Positions 39,204 through 46,794 of a stretch of DNA of 64,000 nt are shown piece after piece. The stretch comes from Alphaproteobacteria bacterium (lineage in GTDB: Bacteria; Pseudomonadota; Alphaproteobacteria; Caulobacterales; Caulobacteraceae), in contig JANYET010000006.1 in NCBI GenBank assembly GCA_025359785.1, forward strand, positions 1 through 64,000, given 5' to 3'. The notes below the pieces were generated by a model, which was given only the letters and a program-made list of their open reading frames with translations, made no database searches and was not told the origin of the DNA. The position numbers and the translations under genes were made by a program. Numbering within the stretch: the first letter of the stretch is position 1; each line of letters begins with the position of its first letter.

Positions 39204-40627
39204 AGGAAATCCCGCACATCGGCGATATGGCCGGCGATGGCGGCGGCGGCGGCCATCACGGGGCTCATCAGGTGGGTGCGGGCGCCGCGGCCCTGGCGGC
39301 CGACGAAGTTGCGGTTCGACGTCGAGGCGACCCGCTGGCCGGGCGGCGCCTTGTCCGGGTTCATGGCCAGGCACATGGAGCAGCCCGGCTCGCGCCATTC
39401 GAAGCCGGCGGCCAGGAAGATCGCGTCCAGGCCCTCTTCCTCAGCCTGAGCTCGCACCAGGCCGGAGCCCGGCACCACCATGGCGCGCACGTGGCCGGCG
39501 ACCGTGCGACCCTCCACGATCTTGGCGGCGGCGCGCAGGTCCTCGATGCGGCTGTTGGTGCAGGAGCCGATGAACACCACGTCGACCTTGGCCTCGGTGA
39601 TCGGCTGGCCGGCTTCCAGGCCCATGTAGTCGAGCGCGCGCTCGGCCGAGGCGCGTTTGTCGGGTGTCGTGAAGCTGTCGAGGGACGGCACGCGGTCGGT
39701 CACCGCGATCACGTCCTCGGGGCTCGTGCCCCAGGTGACCAGGGGCGCGATCGACGCGGCGTCGATGACGATCTCGCGGTCGAAGTGCGCATCCGGGTCG
39801 GAGAAGAAGCTCTTCCAGTAGGGCAGGGCCATTTCCCAGGCCGCGCCCTTCGGCGTCGCCGGGCGGCCGCGCAGATAGTCGAAGGTGGTCTCGTCGGGCG
39901 CCACCAGGCCCGCCCGCGCGCCCGCCTCGATGGTCAGGTTGCAGAGCGTCATGCGCCCTTCCATCGACAGCGCCCGGATCGCCGAGCCCGCGTATTCGAT
40001 GACGTAGCCGGTGCCGCCGGCGGTGCCGATCTCGCGGATCACGGCCAGCGCATAGTCCTTGGCGCCGACGCCGGCGATCGGCTCGCCGTCGAGGGTGACC
40101 CGCAGGTTCTTGGACTTCTTCTGGCGCAGCGTCTGGGTGGCCAGCACATGCTCGACCTCCGAGGTGCCGATGCCCTGGGCCAGGGCCCCGAAGGCGCCGT
40201 GCGTCGAGGTGTGGCTGTCGCCGCAGACGATGGTCATGCCGGGCTGGGTGCGGCCCTGCTCGGGGCCGACCACATGGACGATGCCGTTGCGGATATCGCC
40301 CATCGGGAAGAACTCGATCCCGTAGTCCTTAACGTTGCGCTCCAGCGTCTGGAGCTGCAGGCGCGCCTCTTCGTCGGCGACCGCGGCGACGCCCAGGGCC
40401 TGGCCCTCGGTGGGCACATTGTGGTCGGCGACGGCCAGCGTCCGGTCCGGCCGGCGCACCGGCCGCTTGGCGGCGCGCAGACCCGCGAAGGCCTGCGGTG
40501 TCGTCACCTCATGGATCAGGTGCAGGTCGATGTAGAAGATGGACTCGCCATCCTGGTCGGCGACCAGATGGGCGTCCCAAATCTTGTCGTAGAGGGTCTT
40601 GCCGGAAGGCTTCGGAAGAGGGGGCAT
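39200..40627 (-). CDS. leuC: 3-isopropylmalate dehydratase large subunit
   Basis: 475 residues (an upstream in-frame ATG at 40636 would add three). Aconitase-superfamily enzyme with a [4Fe-4S] cluster: cluster cysteines in [14 protein letters not shown] and [11 protein letters not shown], and the N-terminal [13 protein letters not shown]. It acts with LeuD in leucine biosynthesis. First gene of a compact minus-strand operon leuC-VOC-leuD-ABM-leuB, all overlapping or nearly so. Upstream lies a palindromic intergenic repeat. Confidence 0.97.
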   Translation of the reverse strand: MPPLPKPSGKTLYDKIWDAHLVADQDGESIFYIDLHLIHEVTTPQAFAGLRAAKRPVRRPDRTLAVADHNVPTEGQALGVAAVADEEARLQLQTLERNVKDYGIEFFPMGDIRNGIVHVVGPEQGRTQPGMTIVCGDSHTSTHGAFGALAQGIGTSEVEHVLATQTLRQKKSKNLRVTLDGEPIAGVGAKDYALAVIREIGTAGGTGYVIEYAGSAIRALSMEGRMTLCNLTIEAGARAGLVAPDETTFDYLRGRPATPKGAAWEMALPYWKSFFSDPDAHFDREIVIDAASIAPLVTWGTSPEDVIAVTDRVPSLDSFTTPDKRASAERALDYMGLEAGQPITEAKVDVVFIGSCTNSRIEDLRAAAKIVEGRTVAGHVRAMVVPGSGLVRAQAEEEGLDAIFLAAGFEWREPGCSMCLAMNPDKAPPGQRVASTSNRNFVGRQGRGARTHLMSPVMAAAAAIAGHIADVRDFL

Positions 40628-40670
40628 GGACCGCATGTAGGTCCGCGACCCGGCGCACGTCTAGTGCCGT

Positions 40671-40864
40671 GGAGTCCATGGCTTGGCCCTTCGGCGCAAG
40701 TTCCTGCCCAAAATCCGGTGTCATCCCGGAATGCGCGCCAGCGCATGTCCGGGGCCTATGGACTCCGGGTCGCTGGATGGATCGCCGCCGCGAGACCGCG
40801 CTCGGATTTCCCACCTCGAGTCTATCGGTCCCGGTCTTCACCCGCGGTGAAACCGGGATGACAC
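40671..40864. repeat. Palindromic intergenic repeat block upstream of leuC
   Basis: A 12-bp perfect inverted pair, GTGTCATCCCGG at 40718-40729 and its complement at 40853-40864, bounds about 120 bp. A second near-inverted pair around GGAGTCCAT/ATGGACTCC lies at about 40671-40760. It fills the 240-bp space between leuC and the SDR gene and holds no gene. It resembles the CGTCATCCCGG-type dispersed repeats common between Caulobacter-like genes. Confidence 0.6.
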
Positions 40865-40872
40865 TGAAGGCG

Positions 40873-41865
40873 TCAGGCGGCGCGGGCCATAGTCTCTCGC
40901 GGCAGGACGTTGAGGCCGGTCAGCGCGGCGTGGAGCGCGTCTTCGATGGGGGTGTGCGGCTCGGCGCCCAGGCGGGTGACCAGCCGGGCATTGTCCAGCA
41001 GGACCGGTGTCGTCCAGAGATATCGCATCTCCAGCATCTCACGCATCGTCTCGTGGAACGGCGCCATGGCGCGGATCGCGAACCAGGGCAGGGCCAGGAC
41101 GGCGAGCTTGCGGCCGGCCGCGGCTTCCATGGCCTTGACCATTTCGGCGCCGGTGACCGCGTGGCCGCGCAGGTGGAACGCCTCGAAGTCGGCCAGGTCG
41201 TCGCGGGCCAGCAGCTGGACCACCGTCTCCGCCACGTCGGGCAGATAGGCCCAGCCATGGTTGACCGACAAGGGGCCCGGATAGGTCACCGAGGCGATCG
41301 GCTTGCCGGGCTTGACCAACCCCTGGCTCAGCCAGCTCGAGCCGCCAGAGTTCGGACCGAAGAAGTCGCCGCAGCGGACGATCAGCACCTTCAGGCCCGC
41401 GTCGGACGCCGCCTTCAGGGCCTGTTCCATCTGCACCCGGATCGCGCCCTTGCGGGTCACCGGCGTCTGCGGCGAGGCCTCGGTGAGCAGGGGGAAGGCG
41501 TCGGGACCGTAGTTGTAGACCGTCCCCGGGAAGACCAGCCGTACTCCCGCCGCCCGGGCCGCGGCGATGGCGCTGTTCAGCATGGGAAGCTGCAGGCCGG
41601 CCCAGTTGCGATAGCCGGCCGGATTGGCCCCGTGGACCACCAGCTCCACGCCGTCCGCCGCCGCGACCACGTCGGCCTCGACCATGGCGTCGCCCTTGAC
41701 CCAGTCGTAGTCGGTCCGGCCTGTCGCCCTTACGGCCGCGTCCGGGTCGCGGTTCAGCGCGCGGATCGCCCACCCGTCGGCGGCCAGGCGTTCGGCGATG
41801 GCCCCGCCGATCCCGCCAGTCGCGCCGATCACCAGCGCCCGCTTCGTCTCGGTCCTGAGGGCCAT
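40873..41865 (-). CDS. NAD(P)-binding SDR-type epimerase/reductase-like protein
   Basis: 330 residues. Extended Rossmann-fold protein with ALVIGATGGIGGAIAERL at the N-terminus, a central VFPGTVYNYGPDAFPLL segment (tyrosine of YxxxK-like arrangement not exact), and VLIVRCGDFFGPNSGG, which is typical of NAD-dependent epimerase/NmrA-like proteins. Substrate unknown. It is divergent from the LysR gene across 90 bp, the usual arrangement of a LysR regulator and its target. Confidence 0.82.
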   Translation of the reverse strand: MALRTETKRALVIGATGGIGGAIAERLAADGWAIRALNRDPDAAVRATGRTDYDWVKGDAMVEADVVAAADGVELVVHGANPAGYRNWAGLQLPMLNSAIAAARAAGVRLVFPGTVYNYGPDAFPLLTEASPQTPVTRKGAIRVQMEQALKAASDAGLKVLIVRCGDFFGPNSGGSSWLSQGLVKPGKPIASVTYPGPLSVNHGWAYLPDVAETVVQLLARDDLADFEAFHLRGHAVTGAEMVKAMEAAAGRKLAVLALPWFAIRAMAPFHETMREMLEMRYLWTTPVLLDNARLVTRLGAEPHTPIEDALHAALTGLNVLPRETMARAA

Positions 41866-41876
41866 TTCGTATCTCC

Positions 41877-41942
41877 CTGTTCCTTGAACGAGAGATGCGC
41901 CTCACCCATCTTCAACAGAATTGCCGAATCCTTTGGAACAGG
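41877..41942. promoter_or_regulatory. Inverted-repeat pair in the SDR/LysR divergent promoter region
   Basis: CCTGTTCC at 41876-41883 and GGAACAGG at 41935-41942 are perfect inverse copies about 50 bp apart. The first overlaps a GTTC-CTT-GAAC mini-palindrome (41879-41889). The pair is positioned between the divergent starts of the SDR and LysR genes, where a LysR regulator would bind. No direct evidence; inferred from symmetry and location. Confidence 0.4.
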
Positions 41943-41955
41943 TATTCATCCGCGC

Positions 41956-42855
41956 ATGCCTGGACCGAACGACTGGGACCTTTTCCAAAGCCTGCACGCG
42001 GTGCTGGAGGCCGGCACCCTGTCGGCCGCCGCGCGCTTGCGAGGCCTCACCCAGCCGACGCTGGGCCGCCATATCGAGACGCTGGAACAGCGCCTGGGCT
42101 CGCCGCTGTTCCTGCGCAGCCCGCGCGGCCTGCAGCCCACCGACCTGGCGCTGGAGCTCAAGCCGCACCTGCACGACATGGCCGCCGCCGCGTCCGCCGC
42201 CGTGCGCGACGCCTCCGGCGCGGCCGACAGCCTGGTGGGCTCGATCCGCATCACCGCCAGCGAGACCGTCGGCGCCGAGGTGCTGCCCCCCATGCTGACC
42301 GCCTTCCGCGAGGCGCATCCGGGCATCGTTATCGAGCTGATGATGTCCAACATCGTCGACGACCTGTCGCGCCGCGAGGCCGACATCGCCGTGCGCATGG
42401 CCCCGCCGACCCAGAACGCCCTGGTCGCCAAGAAGGTGGGCGAGGTCGAGCTGGGCTTCTACGCCAGCGCCAAATACCTCGACCGGCACGGCATGCCCGC
42501 CGACATGGCCGGGCTGCGGGAGCACGTGATTATCGGCTTCGACGGGCCCGCGCGGAGCATCAAGGACATCTCCGGCATGCAGGTCGACGTCAGCCGCGAG
42601 ACCTTCGATTTTCGCTCCGACAGCGACATCGCCCAGCTCGCCATGATCTGCGCCGACTACGGCATCGGCGTCTGCCAGCCGACCATCGCGCGCCGCCGCG
42701 GCCTGGTCCGCGTGATGCCGGACGTGCCGGTCTTCAGGCTCGGCGTCTGGATCGTCATGCACGAGAACCTGCGCGGCAGCCGCCGGATGCGTCTGATGTT
42801 CGACCACCTGGTCGACCAGACCGGGGACTACATCAAGGAAGGCCGCAACTGGTGA
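41956..42855 (+). CDS. LysR-family transcriptional regulator
   Basis: 299 residues. The N-terminal winged helix reads WDLFQSLHAVLEAGTLSAAA followed by LTQPTLGRHIETLEQRLGSPLF; the C-terminal effector domain begins near IRITASETVGAEVLPPMLT and includes DIAQLAMICADYGIGVCQPTI. It starts at ATG 41956 behind a short leader. It is divergent from the SDR gene at 40873, the likely target; the effector cannot be predicted. The GFA gene overlaps its stop by four bases (GTGA) and is probably co-expressed. Confidence 0.92.
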   Translation: MPGPNDWDLFQSLHAVLEAGTLSAAARLRGLTQPTLGRHIETLEQRLGSPLFLRSPRGLQPTDLALELKPHLHDMAAAASAAVRDASGAADSLVGSIRITASETVGAEVLPPMLTAFREAHPGIVIELMMSNIVDDLSRREADIAVRMAPPTQNALVAKKVGEVELGFYASAKYLDRHGMPADMAGLREHVIIGFDGPARSIKDISGMQVDVSRETFDFRSDSDIAQLAMICADYGIGVCQPTIARRRGLVRVMPDVPVFRLGVWIVMHENLRGSRRMRLMFDHLVDQTGDYIKEGRNW

Positions 42856-43247
42856 GCGCGGCGCGCCACGCGGGCGGCTGCCTCTGCGGCCAGGTCCGCT
42901 GGCAGGCGAGCGCCGAGCCAATCAACGTGCGCCTCTGCCACTGCCGCAACTGTCAGCGCGCCACCGGCGGCCCCTACTTCGCCCGCGCCCTGTTCAACGA
43001 CCCCGACGTGGAACGCACCGGCGAGACCACCCGCTGGGCCTCGTCCCAGCGCCTGCACCGCCTCTCTTGCGCGCGTTGCGGGACCCCGGTCTTCGCCGAG
43101 CCGCAGGACGGCCCCTGGATCGCGGTCGCCCTGACGACGCTCGACGACCCGTTGGCGCTGTCGCCCGGCAGCCACATCTGGGTCAGCGCCAAGCTGCCGT
43201 GGACGAAAATCGACGACGGCCTGCCACAGCATCCAGAAGGGAACTGA
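42852..43247 (+). CDS. GFA-family (CENP-V/GFA) zinc-binding protein
   Basis: 131 residues. Cysteine pairs arranged as GGCLCGQVRW, LCHCRNCQRATGGPYF and SCARCGTPVFAE are the zinc ligands of the GFA domain, first described for a glutathione-dependent formaldehyde-activating enzyme; most members have unknown substrates. It begins with GTG 42852 inside the LysR stop region (GTGA). Its relation to the LysR gene is positional only. Confidence 0.85.
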   Translation: MSAARHAGGCLCGQVRWQASAEPINVRLCHCRNCQRATGGPYFARALFNDPDVERTGETTRWASSQRLHRLSCARCGTPVFAEPQDGPWIAVALTTLDDPLALSPGSHIWVSAKLPWTKIDDGLPQHPEGN

Positions 43248-43254
43248 GGCCTTA

Positions 43255-43437
43255 GTTCCTCCCCCACAGGGGGAGGTGGCTCGTGGCGCAGCCGCGAGAC
43301 GGAAGGGGTTTCACCCGCCGACTCTGCGACAGCCGACATCCCCAGCACCGGGGCGGAAACCCCCTCAGTCCGTCTTCGCGGACAGCTCCCCCTGAGGGGG
43401 AGCAGCTGGCGCGTCCCTGACTCGCCCAGGCCCCCCA
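43255..43437. repeat. Long imperfect inverted repeat between the GFA gene and rplS
   Basis: GC-rich blocks CCCCACAGGGGGAGGTGGC at about 43262-43280 and the mirrored GCTCCCCCTGAGGGGG at about 43385-43400, with further related GGAAGGGGTTTC / GAAACCCCCTC pairs between. It is of the same style as the block at 17997-18187, supporting a dispersed palindromic repeat family. No gene inside. Confidence 0.65.
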
Positions 43438-43441
43438 AACG

Positions 43442-43473
43442 AAAAACGGCGGCCGCATTGCTGCGGCCGCCGT
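43442..43473 (-). terminator. Rho-independent terminator of trmD-rplS
   Basis: Reading on the minus strand, a hairpin with perfect 12-base arms (ACGGCGGCCGCA at 43446-43457 and its complement at 43462-43473) is followed by a run of T. It lies 26 bases after the rplS stop and ends the ribosomal cluster. Confidence 0.88.
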
Positions 43474-43498
43474 TCGAAATTCGCTGAACCTGAAAGCT

Positions 43499-43897
43499 CT
43501 AGGCTTCCTCGGTCGCCGCTGCCGTCTCGGTCGTGCGGACCATGGAGCGCTCGGCGATGCGGGCCGACTTCCCGCGGCGGTCGCGCAGGTAATAGAGCTT
43601 GGCGCGCCGCACGACGCCGCGGCGCTTCACTTCAATGCTCTCGATCATCGGGCTCATCACCGGGAACAGGCGCTCGACGCCTTCGCCGAAGCTGATCTTG
43701 CGGACGGTGAAGCTCTCGTTGATGCCGTGGCCGCCGCGCGCGATGCAGACGCCTTCATAGGCCTGGACGCGCTCGCGCTCGCCTTCCTTGATCTTCACGT
43801 TGACGCGCACGGTGTCGCCGGGCTGAAACTCGGGGATCTTGCGAGTGGCCAGAAGCCGGTCGGCTTCCTCCTTCTCGAGGGTCTCGATCATGTTCAT
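43499..43897 (-). CDS. rplS: Ribosomal protein bL19
   Basis: 132 residues. It sits at the 30S/50S interface. Typical sequence: [39 protein letters not shown] and [19 protein letters not shown]. Last gene of the ffh-rpsP-rimM-trmD-rplS run, followed by a strong terminator. It lies 21 bp after trmD. Confidence 0.98.
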   Translation of the reverse strand: MNMIETLEKEEADRLLATRKIPEFQPGDTVRVNVKIKEGERERVQAYEGVCIARGGHGINESFTVRKISFGEGVERLFPVMSPMIESIEVKRRGVVRRAKLYYLRDRRGKSARIAERSMVRTTETAAATEEA

Positions 43898-43918
43898 CGT
43901 CGTCTGTCCTTTACGGGC

Positions 43919-44629
43919 TTAATCGCCCTTTGCCTGTTGATTGGCGGGATGCCGCGCCCACAAGTCCGGCCGCTGCTCCCGCGTGGTCTTCTCCCGCTGG
44001 GCCTGACGCCACTTCCGAACCTCGGCGTGGTTTCCACCCAGCAGCACCTCGGGGATATCGAGCCCTTCGAACGTCCGCGGTCTGGTGAACTGCGGATGCT
44101 CGAGGAGCCCGTCCTCGAAGCTTTCCTCCTGCAAACTCTCGGCCTGCCCCAGAACCCCGGGAACCAGCCGAATGCAGGCCTCAATCGCCACCAGCGCCGC
44201 CGCCTCGCCACCGGCCAGGACCGCGTCGCCCACGGCGACCTCCTCGAACCCGCGAGCCTCGATGACCCGTTGATCCACCCCCTCGAACCGACCGCACAAG
44301 ACGATCAATCCCGGCCCTAGGGCCCACTGCCGCACGCGCGCCTGGGTCAGGGGCTGGCCCCGGGCGCTCATGTACAAAAGCGGACGTCCGCGCCGCTCCA
44401 CGCTGTCCAGCGCAGAGGCGATCACATCGGCCCGCATCACCTGTCCAGGGCCGCCACCCGAGGGGGTGTCGTCGAGGAAGCCGCGCTTATCTTTGGAAAA
44501 CGCCCGAATGTCCACTGTTTCCAATGCCCAAAGCCCGTGCTCACGCCAGGCGGTCCCGATCAGGGAGACGCCTAAGGGCCCCGGAAAGGCCTCGGGGAAC
44601 ATGGTCAGCACGGTGGCGTCGAAGGACAT
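43919..44629 (-). CDS. trmD: tRNA (guanine-37-N1)-methyltransferase
   Basis: 236 residues. SPOUT-family methyltransferase that methylates G37 of tRNAs, preventing frameshifts. Motifs: DDTPSGGGPGQVMRADVIA, LCGRFEGVDQRVIEARG, and EIGDYVLAGGE-like VGDAVLAGGEAAALVAIEA. Its upstream neighbour rimM is separated by the antiparallel tesB gene, so it must have a promoter of its own in the short 44630-44703 gap or be read from inside tesB. Confidence 0.97.
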   Translation of the reverse strand: MSFDATVLTMFPEAFPGPLGVSLIGTAWREHGLWALETVDIRAFSKDKRGFLDDTPSGGGPGQVMRADVIASALDSVERRGRPLLYMSARGQPLTQARVRQWALGPGLIVLCGRFEGVDQRVIEARGFEEVAVGDAVLAGGEAAALVAIEACIRLVPGVLGQAESLQEESFEDGLLEHPQFTRPRTFEGLDIPEVLLGGNHAEVRKWRQAQREKTTREQRPDLWARHPANQQAKGD

Positions 44630-44703
44630 GGGGCCTCAAAGCCCCGCGACAACTGGCCGCGTCAAGTCTTGTGGCTAGGCCGGTCGGGGGCTAAGCGGCG
44701 ACT

Positions 44704-45576
44704 ATGGACAGCGAAAAACTCACCGAAACCATGAAGCTCGAGCGGATCGAGGTGAACCTCTTCCGCGGCACCACGGCGGACAATTCGCCGGGACGGATCT
44801 TTGGCGGCCAGGTCATCGGCCAGTCGCTGCTGGCGGCCTATGAGACGGTGGACGACCGCATCTGCCACTCGCTGCACTGCTATTTCATCCGCCCCGGCGA
44901 CCCCACCGTGCCGATCGTCTTCGAGGTCGACCGTTCCCGCGACGGCGGCAGCTTCACGACGCGGCGCGTGATCGCCATCCAGCACGGCCAGCAGATCTTC
45001 AACCTCGCCGCCTCCTTCATGGAGGCCCAGGACGGCTTCGAGCACCAGGCCCCGATGCCCAAGGTGAAGAGCTGGGAGGCGCTGCCGGACGAGGCCGAGA
45101 TGCAACGCGAGGCCATGGCCAAGATGCAGGACATGCCGGAGGAGGCGAAGCGCTGGATGTCGCGCCCCAGGCCGATCGAGATGCGCTCGGCCGACGCGCG
45201 CAGCTATTTCCAGGGCGGCGAGGCCAAGGAGCCGGAGAGCCAGGTCTGGTTCCGCTGCCGCGAGCCGATCGGCGACGACCAGCACATGCACCAGGTGATC
45301 ATGGCCTACGCCTCGGACATGAACCTGCTGTCCACGGCGATGCGGCCGCACAAGGTCCACTGGCAGACCAAGGGCTTCCAGTCGGCGAGCCTCGACCACG
45401 CCATGTGGTTCCACAAGCCCGCCAACTTCAACAACTGGCACCTCTACGCTCAGGACAGCCCCTCGGCGTCCGGCGGCCGCGGCTTCATCCGGGGCTCGAT
45501 CTTCGCCGAGGACGGCACGCTGGTCGCCAGCGTCGCCCAGGAAGGCCTGATGCGGATGCGGGCCCCGAAGAGCTGA
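44704..45576 (+). CDS. tesB: Acyl-CoA thioesterase II
   Basis: 290 residues with a double hotdog fold. Typical sequence: RIFGGQVIGQSLLAAYETV, SLHCYFIRPGDPTVPIVFEV, SFTTRRVIAIQHGQQIFNLAASF and the C-terminal ASLDHAMWFHKPANFNNWHL. It hydrolyses medium- to long-chain acyl-CoA in fatty acid metabolism. It is encoded on the opposite strand between trmD and rimM, splitting the otherwise conserved ribosomal cluster. Confidence 0.96.
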   Translation: MDSEKLTETMKLERIEVNLFRGTTADNSPGRIFGGQVIGQSLLAAYETVDDRICHSLHCYFIRPGDPTVPIVFEVDRSRDGGSFTTRRVIAIQHGQQIFNLAASFMEAQDGFEHQAPMPKVKSWEALPDEAEMQREAMAKMQDMPEEAKRWMSRPRPIEMRSADARSYFQGGEAKEPESQVWFRCREPIGDDQHMHQVIMAYASDMNLLSTAMRPHKVHWQTKGFQSASLDHAMWFHKPANFNNWHLYAQDSPSASGGRGFIRGSIFAEDGTLVASVAQEGLMRMRAPKS

Positions 45577-45617
45577 GAAAGACCTCGCTCGCCCTGCGGG
45601 GGAGCACGAGGCGGCGC

Positions 45618-46124
45618 CTACTCCGTTTCTTCCGGCTTCACGCCGACGATCCGGCGGTTGGCGATGGAAACCTCCGGCACGGCCTCTTTGGTGAACGGCA
45701 GCCACCAGCTTTCGCCGGCGGGCGGTTCGATTTCCAGGAGGTCGCCGGCCCCGAAATCGCGGACCGTGCGCACGCGGCCGAGCGGCTGGCCGTCGGTATC
45801 CACCACGTCCAGGCCCACGAGATCGGCGACGTAGAATTCATCCTCGTCCTGCGGCGGCGGCAGGATGGATCGCGAGATGTAGAGCTTCAGGCCCCGGGCG
45901 GCCTCGGCCTGGTCGCGGGTCTCGATCTCCTCGGCGCGGGCCACGACGCCGGCCTTGGCGACGCGGCCGCCCAGCAGCGTGAGGCCCGGCGAGCCGTCCT
46001 CACGCAGCAGGGTCTTGTAGTCCACCAGCGCCATCGGCTCGGCCGTGAAACTGGTGATGCGGACCTCGCCGCGGACGCCAAAGGCGCCCGCCACGCGGCC
46101 CACCATGATCAGGTCATCCCTCAA
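45618..46124 (-). CDS. rimM: Ribosome maturation factor RimM
   Basis: About 168 residues. It assists 16S rRNA processing and S19 assembly in the 30S head. The RimM start MVGRVAGAFGVRGEVRITSF, the PRC-barrel part EFYVADLVGLDVVDTDGQPL and LLEIEPPAGESWWLPFTKE are clear. The start is uncertain: TTG 46124 keeps the complete first strand, ATG 46106 is the alternative. The longer frame to 46295 reads rpsP tail sequence in another frame. It starts just after the rpsP stop. Confidence 0.93.
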   Translation of the reverse strand: MRDDLIMVGRVAGAFGVRGEVRITSFTAEPMALVDYKTLLREDGSPGLTLLGGRVAKAGVVARAEEIETRDQAEAARGLKLYISRSILPPPQDEDEFYVADLVGLDVVDTDGQPLGRVRTVRDFGAGDLLEIEPPAGESWWLPFTKEAVPEVSIANRRIVGVKPEETE

Positions 46125-46152
46125 GGCATCGGGCTCAAGAGCGACGTCCGGA

Positions 46153-46770
46153 TCAGCCTTCGGTCGGTTCAGCAGCCGGAGCTTCCTCGGCGGCCGGCTC
46201 TTCAGCAGCGGCTTCAGCGGCCGGGGCCTCTTCAGCGACGGTTTCGGCAGCGGGGGCTTCGGCAGCAGCAGGCTCTTCCGCGGCGGCTTCAGCAACCGGA
46301 GCCTCTTCAGCAGCGGGCGCTTCTTCCGCGACAGCGTCTTCAGCCGGGGCTTCAGCAGCGACCTCTTCCACGACCGGCTCGGGCTCAGGCGCCGGCGGCG
46401 GGTTGTTCTTGGCGTCTTCGATGGCCGCCAGGCGGTCGGTTTCGCGCTTGGTCTTTTCCTCGGCGCGTTCGACGGCCTTCGTGCCCGGCTTGCCCTTGGT
46501 CGGGTTGTTGCCGTGTTCCCACTTCACCAGGTCCAGCTTGCCGAGCTCGCGGGCGACGCGGTCGGTGGGCTGGGCGCCCTTGCTCATCCACTCCTGGATG
46601 CGCTCGACCTTCAGCACGACGCGGTTGGGGTCATCCTTCTTCAGGAGGGGATTGTAGCTCCCCACCTTTTCGATGAAGCGGCCATCGCGGGGCGAGTGGC
46701 TGTCGGCGACGACGATCGAATAATAGGGGCGCTTCTTGGCGCCGCCACGGGCGAGACGGATCTTCAGCAT
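46153..46770 (-). CDS. rpsP: Ribosomal protein bS16 with a long repetitive Ala/Glu tail
   Basis: 205 residues, more than twice the usual ~80-100. The S16 core is [20 protein letters not shown], then [18 protein letters not shown] and [18 protein letters not shown]. From about residue 120 the sequence becomes a low-complexity Ala/Glu/Pro tail of EAPAAE-type repeats, strongly acidic. Caulobacter-like S16 proteins are known to carry such extensions; here it is unusually long. The tail is probably unstructured and exposed on the 30S body. rimM follows closely. Confidence 0.96.
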   Translation of the reverse strand: MLKIRLARGGAKKRPYYSIVVADSHSPRDGRFIEKVGSYNPLLKKDDPNRVVLKVERIQEWMSKGAQPTDRVARELGKLDLVKWEHGNNPTKGKPGTKAVERAEEKTKRETDRLAAIEDAKNNPPPAPEPEPVVEEVAAEAPAEDAVAEEAPAAEEAPVAEAAAEEPAAAEAPAAETVAEEAPAAEAAAEEPAAEEAPAAEPTEG

Positions 46771-46794
46771 TTCGGTAGGTCCTTTTGAATTTCG

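Noticed and set aside
40498..41955. Upstream extension of the LysR frame
   Set aside because: Arginine-rich antisense to the SDR gene and leuC; the LysR domain starts at ATG 41956.
46125..46295. Longer RimM N-terminus
   Set aside because: The Lys/Pro/Leu repeat is the rpsP tail read in another frame.
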